A DNA stretch of 64,000 nt, taken from assembly GCF_001427105.1 (NCBI RefSeq), contig NZ_LMGI01000002.1, forward strand, positions 1,798,867-1,862,866, written 5' to 3'. Below, piece after piece: positions 1-8,081 of this stretch (position 1 is its first letter; each line of letters starts with the position of its first letter). This DNA comes from Sphingopyxis sp. Root154 (GTDB lineage Bacteria; Pseudomonadota; Alphaproteobacteria; Sphingomonadales; Sphingomonadaceae). The notes under the pieces were generated by a model. It was not told the DNA's origin, did no database searches, and saw nothing but the letters and a program-made list of their open reading frames with translations. The position numbers and the translations under genes are program-made.

Positions 1-259
1 TCAGGAACTGGTACAGAATTTCGGATGCCAGCCAGTGGGTTTTTGCAGTCCTAGTGCACCCCAGCCTTGGCCGATGTCGGACTGGCAGCTTTTGGGTAGT
101 ACCAGTGAAATCCGACCTTTGTTCAGATTCCTTTGGGGCGTTAATCCGACCGGACCTTTATCTTTTGTTGTGATACCGTCTCCCCTCTGTGATGCTGTCG
201 CCGCCTACGCGGTAGGCGATTGTGTCGCGCGGCCTGCTCGCCGGGCCAAAGGGGGGCAC

Positions 260-1471
260 GTGGAAAATGCGGAATTGGGCGCAGGAGACGGCTTAGACGT
301 CGACCGCGTCGCGGAAGAAGACGACGACGACCTGATCGAGCTTCTCTCCGAAGGAGATGAGGTAGATTCGGACGACTTCGCGAAGATCGTTCGACCGGAT
401 TTCGTCGCGAAGGCGTTCAAGGCCCTTTCTGCCGACGCGCAGAGAGGGGGAGGATCGCTTGCGCGTAGCGATGTGAACCGCACCTACCTACGCCGGAAGC
501 TGTCGATCGCCGAGTGTGTCGAGATCGAGACCCTTTTGGCCTCGGCTGGCCATCCCATCGTCGAAGAGGAAGAGGAAGCATTAGATCAGGGAAGCGAAGG
601 TCCCGAAAAAGGCCGGCGAAAGTATCGCTATCTGAATGAGGTCGAAGAGCGGGAGCTCGGTCGTCGGATACAACTGTCGCTTCAACTGCCAGAAGATACG
701 GCCGGCCTTGACGCGGCCTATGTTACGCGCGTGCGCGCGGATGCTGATAAGGCGAGAGCAACGTTCGTCGCTGGGAACCTTCGGTATGTCGAAATGCTCG
801 CGCGCCGTCGGGGCCGCAAGAAGCACCTTTCGCTCGAGGATCTCGTCCAAGAGGGCGTCATCGGTCTGATGCGAGCAACAGACTTGTATGATCCAGAACG
901 CGGGTTCCGTTTCAAGACTTATGCGACGTGGTGGATCGAGCAGCGAATCCGCCGGGCGATAGCGGATGGTGACCGATTGGTGCGGCTTCCCGTTCATCTT
1001 CAGGAGAAGATGACCTGGATCAGGCGCGCCGAGGCCAGATTGACTCTGGCCAACGGAAAATCTCCGACATCAGATGAGCTTGCGACAGCGCTAGGGATAG
1101 ACTCCGAACGCTTGATGAAGCTGCTTTGGCGAGTGCAGGCGACGGACTGCATCGAAGGGGACGCACCGATCGGCGAAGACACAACCCTGCTCGCTCTCGC
1201 GGCCGACCCCGCAGAATCGGCTTTCGACATTGTCTCCTATCGGGAACTGCAAGAACGCTTCAGTGACATCCTGACGACGCTGACCCCCCGCGAGGAGCGG
1301 GTGTTGCGGATGCGCTTCGGCATAGGCTTGGACCGAGACCATACCCTTGAGAGCGTCGGACAAGAGTATAGCGTCACACGGGAACGGATTCGTCAGATCG
1401 AAGCGAAAGCGCTTGGCAAACTACGCCATTTCGTTCGGAGCACGCGCCTCCGCGGGTTCTTGGACAGCTGA
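260..1471 (+). CDS. Sigma-70 family RNA polymerase sigma factor of the defence-like island
   Basis: Group 1/2-like sigma factor of 403 residues that should direct RNA polymerase to specific promoters. The frame is open back to 35, but the GTG at 260 is chosen because a GGGGGG ribosome-binding stretch lies about 5 bases upstream and the extra 75 codons look non-coding. From this start, residues 1-40 are very acidic and 69-106 form a region 1.1-like segment ending in a run of Glu. Region 1.2 is near 125-140. Region 2 spans about 167-240, with the core motif DLVQEG and the aromatic TYATWW promoter-melting motif. Region 3 follows, and region 4 spans 332-395 with TPREERVLRMRFG and a complete helix-turn-helix containing TRERIRQIE. 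Its stop abuts the ATG of the NERD-helicase gene with no gap, so the two are surely co-transcribed. A full primary-type sigma factor in a restriction/defence-like locus is unusual. The family assignment is firm; the defence role is inferred from context only. Confidence 0.9.
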   Translation: MENAELGAGDGLDVDRVAEEDDDDLIELLSEGDEVDSDDFAKIVRPDFVAKAFKALSADAQRGGGSLARSDVNRTYLRRKLSIAECVEIETLLASAGHPIVEEEEEALDQGSEGPEKGRRKYRYLNEVEERELGRRIQLSLQLPEDTAGLDAAYVTRVRADADKARATFVAGNLRYVEMLARRRGRKKHLSLEDLVQEGVIGLMRATDLYDPERGFRFKTYATWWIEQRIRRAIADGDRLVRLPVHLQEKMTWIRRAEARLTLANGKSPTSDELATALGIDSERLMKLLWRVQATDCIEGDAPIGEDTTLLALAADPAESAFDIVSYRELQERFSDILTTLTPREERVLRMRFGIGLDRDHTLESVGQEYSVTRERIRQIEAKALGKLRHFVRSTRLRGFLDS

Positions 1472-3079
1472 ATGGCGCGGTATATCGGCCTCGGCTCTGA
1501 CCAACCCATCGAGGATTCCGAACGCAGGGTCGCGGAGGCTTTGCGCCGGCTCCCCGACGGGTGGGTCGTATTGCATCACGTCAGCTGGCAATCGAAGCGC
1601 GGCGGCCGCCAAGGCGACGGCGAGGCGGATTTCATCGTCCTCCACCCCCGCAAAGGCGTGATCGTTCTTGAAGTGAAGGGAGGTGGCATCGACGTCGATC
1701 GCGGCCGTTGGATCACCACAGATCGCTTCGGGAAACGCCATGACATCAAGAATCCTTATGAACAGGCGACAGCTTCGAAGCATGCGCTGGTCGGATGGCT
1801 CCGCGACCATGGTCTGGGTGCACGCGTGCGCGTCGGCCATGCGGTGGTCTTCCCACACATGGACGCTGTTCCATCGGTCGGCCCGGTTGCACCCTCACAG
1901 ATCACCATCTCCAAGACGGACCTTTTGGACATCGGCGGCGCCATAGCGCGCTGCTTGGCTCACTGGTCGCTCGAAGCGAACCTTCCTCCGAAAGACGTAG
2001 AGAAGGTGATTTCCTTGCTTGCGCCAACCGTGTCCGCGTCACCTACTTTGGCCAGCGCAAGTGGTGACGCTGAGGCTAACCTGATCGTTTTCACAGCGGA
2101 GCAGATCGAAGCGTTTTCCCGGTTGCGGGCCCATCGCGGTGGATTAATCCTCGGAGGAGCCGGGACAGGAAAGACCGTTCTCGCAATAGCGCGCGCGCAA
2201 CAGCTGGCTAAAGACGGGTTCAGGACGCTGCTCGTCTGCTTCAACGAGTTGCTCGGGGCCGAGCTAGCCGAACGCGTCGGAAATGGACCGGATCTCACCG
2301 CTGGCACGTTCCATTCGATATGCCTCCGGGAAGCTCATCGGGCCGGCATCCCTGTCTCAAACAAGCGCGATCAGGCGTGGTGGGAAGATGAGGCACCGTC
2401 AGTCCTGATCGACGCGTGCTCTAGCAATGAGACGATCTACGATGCGATCGTGGTCGATGAGGGTCAGGACTTCTCTCCGATTTGGCTCGACGCGCTCCGT
2501 TGCGTGACCCGGGGCGTTGAGGCAGCGCCGTTCTTCGTGTTCGCAGACCCTCGCCAGGACCTGTGGAGGCGCGGTTGGGATCTTGACGCGGCATATCCGT
2601 TTGTCTGGGAACTCACACGGAACATGCGTAACACCCTGCCGATCGCGAAGCGTGTCGCCGCGATCGTAGGTGGTGACGCACAGGGGCGTGGTATCCCGGG
2701 CCCCGATCCAATCTGGCGGACATCCGAAGGCCCGGCCAAGGAGCGGGATATCGTCAGCGCGGTCGAAGACCTTCTGGACGAAGGGTTCGGCCCGACTAAT
2801 TTGGTCGTCCTATGCGGCTCTTCCCGGATGGCTGAGAGGCTACGGGAGCGCTCGATTGGGCCATTCTCTTTCGGACTCTGGGGGAGCCGCGGACTACCGG
2901 TGGAGACCATTGCCCGGTTCAAAGGCCTTGAGTCCCAGGCGATCATCCTCGCGCTGGATGGCCCGTTCGCGGCGGACGGACACGTCTCCGCATATGTCGG
3001 GATAAGCCGCGCCCGTAGTGTACTTGTCGTCGTCGGCGACACAGCGGACATGTCCGAGCTCAGCTGGCAGACGTCGTGA
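1472..3079 (+). CDS. NERD-domain nuclease/UvrD-like SF1 helicase fusion
   Basis: Protein of 535 residues with an N-terminal nuclease-related (NERD) domain and an SF1 helicase core. The NERD part (about 15-125) keeps the PD-(D/E)XK-like residues: GEADF (Asp53), then LEVKG (Glu67, Lys69). The helicase part has Walker A GGAGTGKT (228-235), Walker B VVDEGQDF (327-334), a motif III-like FADPRQDLW (357-365), motif IV LTRNMRN (381-387), motif V near KGLESQAII and motif VI YVGISRA (508-514). All motifs look intact, so an ATP-driven DNA translocase with a tethered nuclease is plausible. It starts immediately after the sigma-factor stop. Its last 20 bases overlap the 3' end of the opposing DrmB-like gene. 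Related NERD-helicases are common in defence islands; the substrate here is unknown. Confidence 0.88.
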   Translation: MARYIGLGSDQPIEDSERRVAEALRRLPDGWVVLHHVSWQSKRGGRQGDGEADFIVLHPRKGVIVLEVKGGGIDVDRGRWITTDRFGKRHDIKNPYEQATASKHALVGWLRDHGLGARVRVGHAVVFPHMDAVPSVGPVAPSQITISKTDLLDIGGAIARCLAHWSLEANLPPKDVEKVISLLAPTVSASPTLASASGDAEANLIVFTAEQIEAFSRLRAHRGGLILGGAGTGKTVLAIARAQQLAKDGFRTLLVCFNELLGAELAERVGNGPDLTAGTFHSICLREAHRAGIPVSNKRDQAWWEDEAPSVLIDACSSNETIYDAIVVDEGQDFSPIWLDALRCVTRGVEAAPFFVFADPRQDLWRRGWDLDAAYPFVWELTRNMRNTLPIAKRVAAIVGGDAQGRGIPGPDPIWRTSEGPAKERDIVSAVEDLLDEGFGPTNLVVLCGSSRMAERLRERSIGPFSFGLWGSRGLPVETIARFKGLESQAIILALDGPFAADGHVSAYVGISRARSVLVVVGDTADMSELSWQTS

Positions 3080-4778
3080 CGTCGAAATAACCGAGGCCGC
3101 CGGCTAGAGCCTTGCGGGAGAGCCGGGTATTGAACATGCGGCAGGACGGTTCGCCGAGATGCAGGCAGACAGCACAGGCCCCGCCGGTGTCCTCACAACC
3201 TGGGTCGAGGGCGCATCGATGTTCATCATCGACCATCCCGTCCAGCAGGAGATGAAGATCGGACTCGAAAAGCGCTTGGAGTCCCCCGAGCACGAAGTCG
3301 CCACGTGCGGCGGCATAGACGAAGAACGAAAACGCCGTCGGTAATACGACTTCTGAGAGGGCGCTCCGCTCGATCCCGGCGTAGACCGCCGCTCTCTTGA
3401 TGAACGCATGCGAGATTGAATGCACGAGTTCGATCACAGCTTCCGTTAGGTCGTTAGGCCTGTCTGCAGGGCCCATGGCCGCCAGGATCGTCTCCGCCGC
3501 TTCCCGGTTTCCGGAGGCGTTTGGTAGCGCGAAACCCTTTCGGAGCAACCAACTCAGGACCATGACCGGGTCTAGTTTTACCAACAGCGCTTCCGTCTGC
3601 GCTAAATCCCCATAGACGATGTACTCACCTGTCTTCTCCCTATAGGTGCGCAGCCTGCTGTCGCCAGGGTTCGGTTTGCCACGGGTGTAACCGAACTGAG
3701 CGGTGAGTACCGGAAACTTGTCGATCAGTTCGATCCGCTCGATCCCAGCGCGTCGTAAGGCGCGTGGATATTCAGCCCGGTATTGGTCGCGGAGCATCTC
3801 GGAGGTCGACCGTGCGAGAAGGTCTGCGATCGTGATCCGACTCTCGAACGTAGCCAGCGCTACCTGTTTAGCTTGGCGTTCTGCATCTGCGCGCAACTCG
3901 GGGTCGAGTGCCAGCGTGCTCTTCCCGGACTCGGATGTGTCGGGCATCGCGGATATCATCGCGGATATCGTCGCGTCGTCGAACCCGCGATCCTCAAGCA
4001 GCTTTCGGATCGAAGCAGGGTTCTGTGCGGCAGCCGACTCCGTCAGCCTCCTTCCAACCATGCCTTCAAGCATCCATTCAAGCGCGCGCTCTCCCCCGCC
4101 TGCTTGCTCGATGCGGATGAGGATTTCCCGGCGAGGAGGATTGATCATGCTGATCCCGCGCGGCTTGAACACGTTGCCGGAACGATGGACCGTGAACGAT
4201 AGAGCCCCGCCGAGCGCACAGTCGCAAGATGCTCCAAACCCTCGGTTGATGAATGTCCCTGGCGGGCATTCCGGACAATAGAACACAAGTTCGGCGGCTG
4301 ATGCTGTGCCAGGGAAACGGACCGCCCGTTGCTTGTGCTGCGGACACTTGGCGACGTACGGCGTTTTGATCGCTCCGCAGGCCTCGTGGTAACCCACAAA
4401 AGGCAACTGACCACGGCGCGCGGTCGCGCCGCACTTGCATCTGCCCATCGCGTCATCGTGCAGGCGTTTACAGCGCTGGCACATGAAGAGCCGGGGAAAA
4501 GGTTCGCAGTAAACGCCTTCTTCGCGGTTCAGCGCGTGTACGCGGACGGGCCGATGAGCCAACAGATCATCGACGAAGCCACCATCCTGACTTGGGCTCG
4601 CTTCCTTCCATGGATAGGCTGCGCGGATCAGCTCCTCGCGAAGCGCGCCCGTGTCGATTGCATTCACCGTCTTCGGATCGTTCCATCGCTTGACTTTCCA
4701 TACGCCGCCGCCGGCGTCGACCGTCTGCTCGGGAAGGTGACCGAACAGTATCTGCGATCCGCTCCTATACTCCTTCAT
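3060..4778 (-). CDS. drmB: DUF1998-type zinc protein, DrmB-like
   Basis: Protein of 572 residues resembling DrmB, the DUF1998 subunit of DISARM anti-phage systems. The N-terminal half is rich in metal-binding cysteines: C91, C100/C103, C114/C116, C134, C145, C168/C171 and C185/C187. The C-terminal part carries the DUF1998-type segment HSISHAFIKRAA (453-464) followed by AGIERSALSEVVLP. A final Cys cluster (C522, C528, C535, C538, C546) matches the zinc site found next to DUF1998 in MrfA/DruE-like helicases. The ATG overlaps the stop of the DrmA-like gene by four bases (ATGA), so translation is probably coupled. In DISARM, DrmA and DrmB form a complex that binds DNA; that partnership is inferred here from family and adjacency. 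The 3' end overlaps the convergent NERD-helicase gene by 20 bp. Confidence 0.78.
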   Translation of the reverse strand: MKEYRSGSQILFGHLPEQTVDAGGGVWKVKRWNDPKTVNAIDTGALREELIRAAYPWKEASPSQDGGFVDDLLAHRPVRVHALNREEGVYCEPFPRLFMCQRCKRLHDDAMGRCKCGATARRGQLPFVGYHEACGAIKTPYVAKCPQHKQRAVRFPGTASAAELVFYCPECPPGTFINRGFGASCDCALGGALSFTVHRSGNVFKPRGISMINPPRREILIRIEQAGGGERALEWMLEGMVGRRLTESAAAQNPASIRKLLEDRGFDDATISAMISAMPDTSESGKSTLALDPELRADAERQAKQVALATFESRITIADLLARSTSEMLRDQYRAEYPRALRRAGIERIELIDKFPVLTAQFGYTRGKPNPGDSRLRTYREKTGEYIVYGDLAQTEALLVKLDPVMVLSWLLRKGFALPNASGNREAAETILAAMGPADRPNDLTEAVIELVHSISHAFIKRAAVYAGIERSALSEVVLPTAFSFFVYAAARGDFVLGGLQALFESDLHLLLDGMVDDEHRCALDPGCEDTGGACAVCLHLGEPSCRMFNTRLSRKALAGGLGYFDVTTSAS

Positions 4779-7700
4779 AGGGTGCTGTTCCCTTTCAAGG
4801 GTGCCTGTTCCTCCACGTCGCGCAGCGAGGTCATCGGTGAACCGGTCGGTGACGCGTCCGAAGGAAACCGGGCATCAGCTGGGGGTTCGCGCAGATTGCG
4901 CGCGAAGCCATCAAACCAGTCATGTAATTGCGCGCGCATGAACTCGTCATGTTCATCGATCCCGATGTCCTCGGCGATCGACCGCTCGTCGTCGGCGAGC
5001 ATGTCGGGGTTGGCCTGGGAATACCGGTTCAGATCCCTGATCATAGTGATGCGGGCCTTGGAGGCGGGTTCGTGGATAAGATTGATCCGCGCCATCTCGA
5101 GACCGGAGACTGTCCTTTCCAGCACCCTCCGGCTCTTACGAGTGATCGGGATCGGCTCGACGAAACGATCACCATGCGACACGAATTCTGGAAAAGCCCG
5201 ATAGACGCTCGCATCGCGCTCCCGCGTCATCTTCGGAACGACCACAACGAGCGCCGGCCATTTACGACCCACACGGGCAGTAGCTTGGATGAATTCCGCT
5301 ACGCCGAGCGGGAAGGCCAGCATGATCATCACATTGAGGCGATCGATATCGACGCCATGCGACATCATCGATGACGCTGCGATCAGATGCAGCCGATCTT
5401 CGTAGCGCGGTTCGGCGGTCTCCAGGCGATCAAGTGTCCGTTTGACCTCGTCGAAACCGACCCTTCCGGTCAACGTCGCTACGTTCGGCGGCGGCTCGAG
5501 TTCGGCGTATTGTGTCTCGGATGACCGGAGAACGGCATCGATATCTTGCAGTGTATTCCCGTAGATGACGTTGGTGCCGTAGAGATCGACGAGGAATGGC
5601 GCAAAGCCGACATTGATCGAAAGCTCTTCGCACAGCTGCTCAGGATCAGTGAAAAGCCGACGGATGGAGCGCTGGAGCGTGACGATCAGACGATCCACCA
5701 CGAATTCCACCGTCAAGCGACGGGGCGCGAAGGCGACGTAGCGCCGCATTACCTGGCCGGAGTCTGCGGCCCAAAATCCTTGCCCGTCAATCGGCGGCGG
5801 CTGCGGGAACACCCTCGCCTTGCGTCGATAGAGCACGTCCACCTGTTTGGTGTAACCGGAGAGCGTGGCAGACGAAGCGAGTATCTTCGGTTTGTGCCCG
5901 GTGAGCTGCTCCTGGATGCCGTCGAGCGCGCATTCGTAATGCGCGTCGACCGCCCCGAGGCTGTCACGCAACAAATGCAATTCGTCCTGGAGGCGGAAAC
6001 TCACCGGATAGAGGGTGGCCGCCATTGGGAGCGGACCAGGCGCTCCGCCCGGACAATCAGGGACGAAGCAGCCGTTCGGGAAGGTGCTCCGTGTCGCGTA
6101 GGTATAACCGTGGCCCTCGATCCTGCACCGCCCGTGAGGGCTGGCGACCAATCCTCGCATCCCGGTCTGGCGGGAGATGTTGGCAGCCTTGTCCAAGGTC
6201 CCGATGACGATCGTCGGAAGGAAACGCCAAATCTCGTCATCGATCACATGGATCGGCAACGGCTGTCCCGCCGTCGGACACGAAGCGTTCGAGCAGATGT
6301 GATCGAGGCGCCACAACAGGCGGTCAAACTCAGTGCCCACCGTCCGCTGGCGGCAGAACGGACAGCGATCGAGCAGCAGGTATGGGTCCTGTTTCTCCTC
6401 GACCGTATCAGCGTCGATACCGCGAGGCGAAGCTTCCTTCAGAATCCGGTTGGGCGTCGCGGCCCCACCGACGAGAAATCCGAGCGAGAAGGGATCGCCC
6501 TTGAGACCGATATCGCGGCGAACAATCTCGGCGGCTGCGAGCGCGTTGGCGAAACGTTGGGTCTGCTGAAGGGACAACAACCGCAACGGAAACCGCGACC
6601 AAGCGGTGATGCCAGAGATTTTGCCACGTTTCCTGTCCAAGAACGCGGCGGTCAGAAGGAGTCCGAGATAGGTCTCGGTCTTCCCGCCACCTGTCGCGAA
6701 CCAGACGATGTCCACGATCTCGGCCTCTGGGCGCGGATTGACCAGGCATTGAAGGTTCGCGAGCAGGAACGCGATCTGGAAGGGCCGCCACTCATCATAT
6801 TTTCCCGCAGCCGATATGCGCATCGCCCGATTCATGAGCTGGAATGACGACCGCAGAATCTCGTCGGTCTCCAGCGAATGGACTCCTGATCTGATACGAT
6901 CCAGTTCCGACTGGAAATCCTCTTGGGCCTCGCTGGCCTCCTGACGCATGCCCTCGGACCAGCTTTCGGAGCGCGCACGTTGGGCGAGCGCCTCGTCAGA
7001 CCAGACTTCAGAGGACCAGGTCTCGAAGGATCGAAGCAGGGCCCGGGAGCTCTTGACCGGGTCTTCCGCCAAACCAGCGAAGGTCAGATCAGGCTTCTGC
7101 TCGGGTGACGGCCAGAACGTCGGACGCTCCCGGGTGTGCGCAGGGCCGTCGCTGGTCCGGATCGTGCCGTCGTTCTCGATCGTGAAGCCGCAATTGATCC
7201 CATACGCCTGGACCATCCGATCGTAGCGGAATGAGTCCGGCAGGCTCTCCAGTTCGAAGGGCAGGCGTTGAAGTCCCACCACCTCGAGCTTGGCCTCGAA
7301 GAAGCGGCCCTCCGCGTAATCGGCGACCTCCTGGCTCGTGTTCACGAACGTGACCTCGAGTGCCCGGGATGAAGGTGTGCGCCCGGTTATGCGGACGCGC
7401 ACATCCCCGCTGAGGCCCGATGTCCCGATCGTGGAAAGCGCGTCGGTGATCACGTCAGCACCGAAAATCTGATCGCCTTGCCGGTCCTCGACTACGATAG
7501 GCAGGCTGACGCCCACGGCCTCCACCTTGTCCCAAGCCCAGCGAAGGCCTGCCCCATCGTCTGACCGCCGCCGCTTCCACAGACGACAGCGGATCCGCAC
7601 CTGGAAGGAGAGTGGGAACGCTGTCGCGGGCCTGATCCGGAGACCGATGGCACAGGGCTCCAATCGGTCCTGACGTTCGTCCGGCCGAGTGACGAAATCC

Positions 7701-7870
7701 TTTGGCCCCAGGCGACCGAGCCAGAACCGGCCGGAAGGATCGACTTGCGATACTTCCTCTTCGTCGCCACGCGCTTCGATCTTCACGCGCCGTTCGAGCC
7801 ACGCCACGAAGCGCTCGGCCGCAAGGTAGCGAGCTGTCTCGTCGTTCGGGTCTTCAAGCCAAATCATCAT
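4775..7870 (-). CDS. drmA: SF2 helicase, DrmA-like
   Basis: Superfamily 2 helicase of about 1031 residues, resembling DISARM DrmA. The frame opens with GTG at 7876, but the GGGAGGGG ribosome-binding sequence sits directly against that codon; the ATG at 7870 has normal spacing and is preferred. Numbering from the GTG: residues 1-340 are a non-helicase N-terminal region. Walker A is WFATGGGKTETY (392-403), motif Ia is RFPLRLLSLQQTQRF (428-442), and a Cys4 zinc-like insert lies at C505/C508 and C528/C533. Motif II is QDELHLL (630-636), motif III ASSATL (667-672), motif V SHGVDIDRLNV (839-849) and motif VI QATARVGR (864-871). All catalytic motifs are present. Expected role: ATP-dependent DNA translocation or remodelling with the adjacent DUF1998 protein. 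An MrfA/Druantia-type split helicase is the main alternative reading. Confidence 0.82.
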   Translation of the reverse strand: MMIWLEDPNDETARYLAAERFVAWLERRVKIEARGDEEEVSQVDPSGRFWLGRLGPKDFVTRPDERQDRLEPCAIGLRIRPATAFPLSFQVRIRCRLWKRRRSDDGAGLRWAWDKVEAVGVSLPIVVEDRQGDQIFGADVITDALSTIGTSGLSGDVRVRITGRTPSSRALEVTFVNTSQEVADYAEGRFFEAKLEVVGLQRLPFELESLPDSFRYDRMVQAYGINCGFTIENDGTIRTSDGPAHTRERPTFWPSPEQKPDLTFAGLAEDPVKSSRALLRSFETWSSEVWSDEALAQRARSESWSEGMRQEASEAQEDFQSELDRIRSGVHSLETDEILRSSFQLMNRAMRISAAGKYDEWRPFQIAFLLANLQCLVNPRPEAEIVDIVWFATGGGKTETYLGLLLTAAFLDRKRGKISGITAWSRFPLRLLSLQQTQRFANALAAAEIVRRDIGLKGDPFSLGFLVGGAATPNRILKEASPRGIDADTVEEKQDPYLLLDRCPFCRQRTVGTEFDRLLWRLDHICSNASCPTAGQPLPIHVIDDEIWRFLPTIVIGTLDKAANISRQTGMRGLVASPHGRCRIEGHGYTYATRSTFPNGCFVPDCPGGAPGPLPMAATLYPVSFRLQDELHLLRDSLGAVDAHYECALDGIQEQLTGHKPKILASSATLSGYTKQVDVLYRRKARVFPQPPPIDGQGFWAADSGQVMRRYVAFAPRRLTVEFVVDRLIVTLQRSIRRLFTDPEQLCEELSINVGFAPFLVDLYGTNVIYGNTLQDIDAVLRSSETQYAELEPPPNVATLTGRVGFDEVKRTLDRLETAEPRYEDRLHLIAASSMMSHGVDIDRLNVMIMLAFPLGVAEFIQATARVGRKWPALVVVVPKMTRERDASVYRAFPEFVSHGDRFVEPIPITRKSRRVLERTVSGLEMARINLIHEPASKARITMIRDLNRYSQANPDMLADDERSIAEDIGIDEHDEFMRAQLHDWFDGFARNLREPPADARFPSDASPTGSPMTSLRDVEEQAPLKGNSTL

Positions 7871-7914
7871 CCGCACCCCCTCCCGACGACGTGTGCGGGA
7901 GCAATGGATACCTA

Positions 7915-8081
7915 TCAGACGTTTTCTCTCATTGGACCAAGGAAATCGACCAACTCGTCGATCAGATCAGCTTTGTCATTCAGCCCGCATTCCCAAAGGG
8001 TAACCGCGCTGCGCTGTCGAGGCGTAAGACGATCAACCGTCTACTCGATATGGGGATGGAGAGTGTAGAAAGCTCGTTCAT
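7915..8081 (-). pseudogene. Small ORF with disrupted frame between methyltransferase and DrmA-like gene
   Basis: An ATG at 8081 overlaps the methyltransferase stop as ATGA, the coupling seen elsewhere in this operon. It opens a 33-codon frame (MNELSTLSIP...) ending at 7980. A second frame, 8040-7915, reads 41 codons that look strongly protein-like (VDRLTPRQRSAVTLWECGLN, then DKADLIDELVDFLGP) and stops 44 bases before the DrmA-like start, but has no upstream start codon. Adding one base near 8041 would fuse both into one protein of about 55 residues. I infer a small gene broken by a one-base deletion, a sequencing error, or a frameshifted gene. No family is recognised. Confidence 0.45.

Noticed and set aside
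35..259. N-terminal extension of the sigma factor frame
   Set aside because: The translation has no sigma-like features and a well-spaced ribosome-binding stretch precedes GTG 260.
4329..6847. Plus-strand open frames inside the DrmA- and DrmB-like genes
   Set aside because: No motifs, and helicase motifs on the minus strand are complete.
4775..7870. Druantia type II (methyltransferase plus large DUF1998 helicase DruE)
   Set aside because: Here helicase and DUF1998 parts are separate genes of DrmA/DrmB size, which fits DISARM better.
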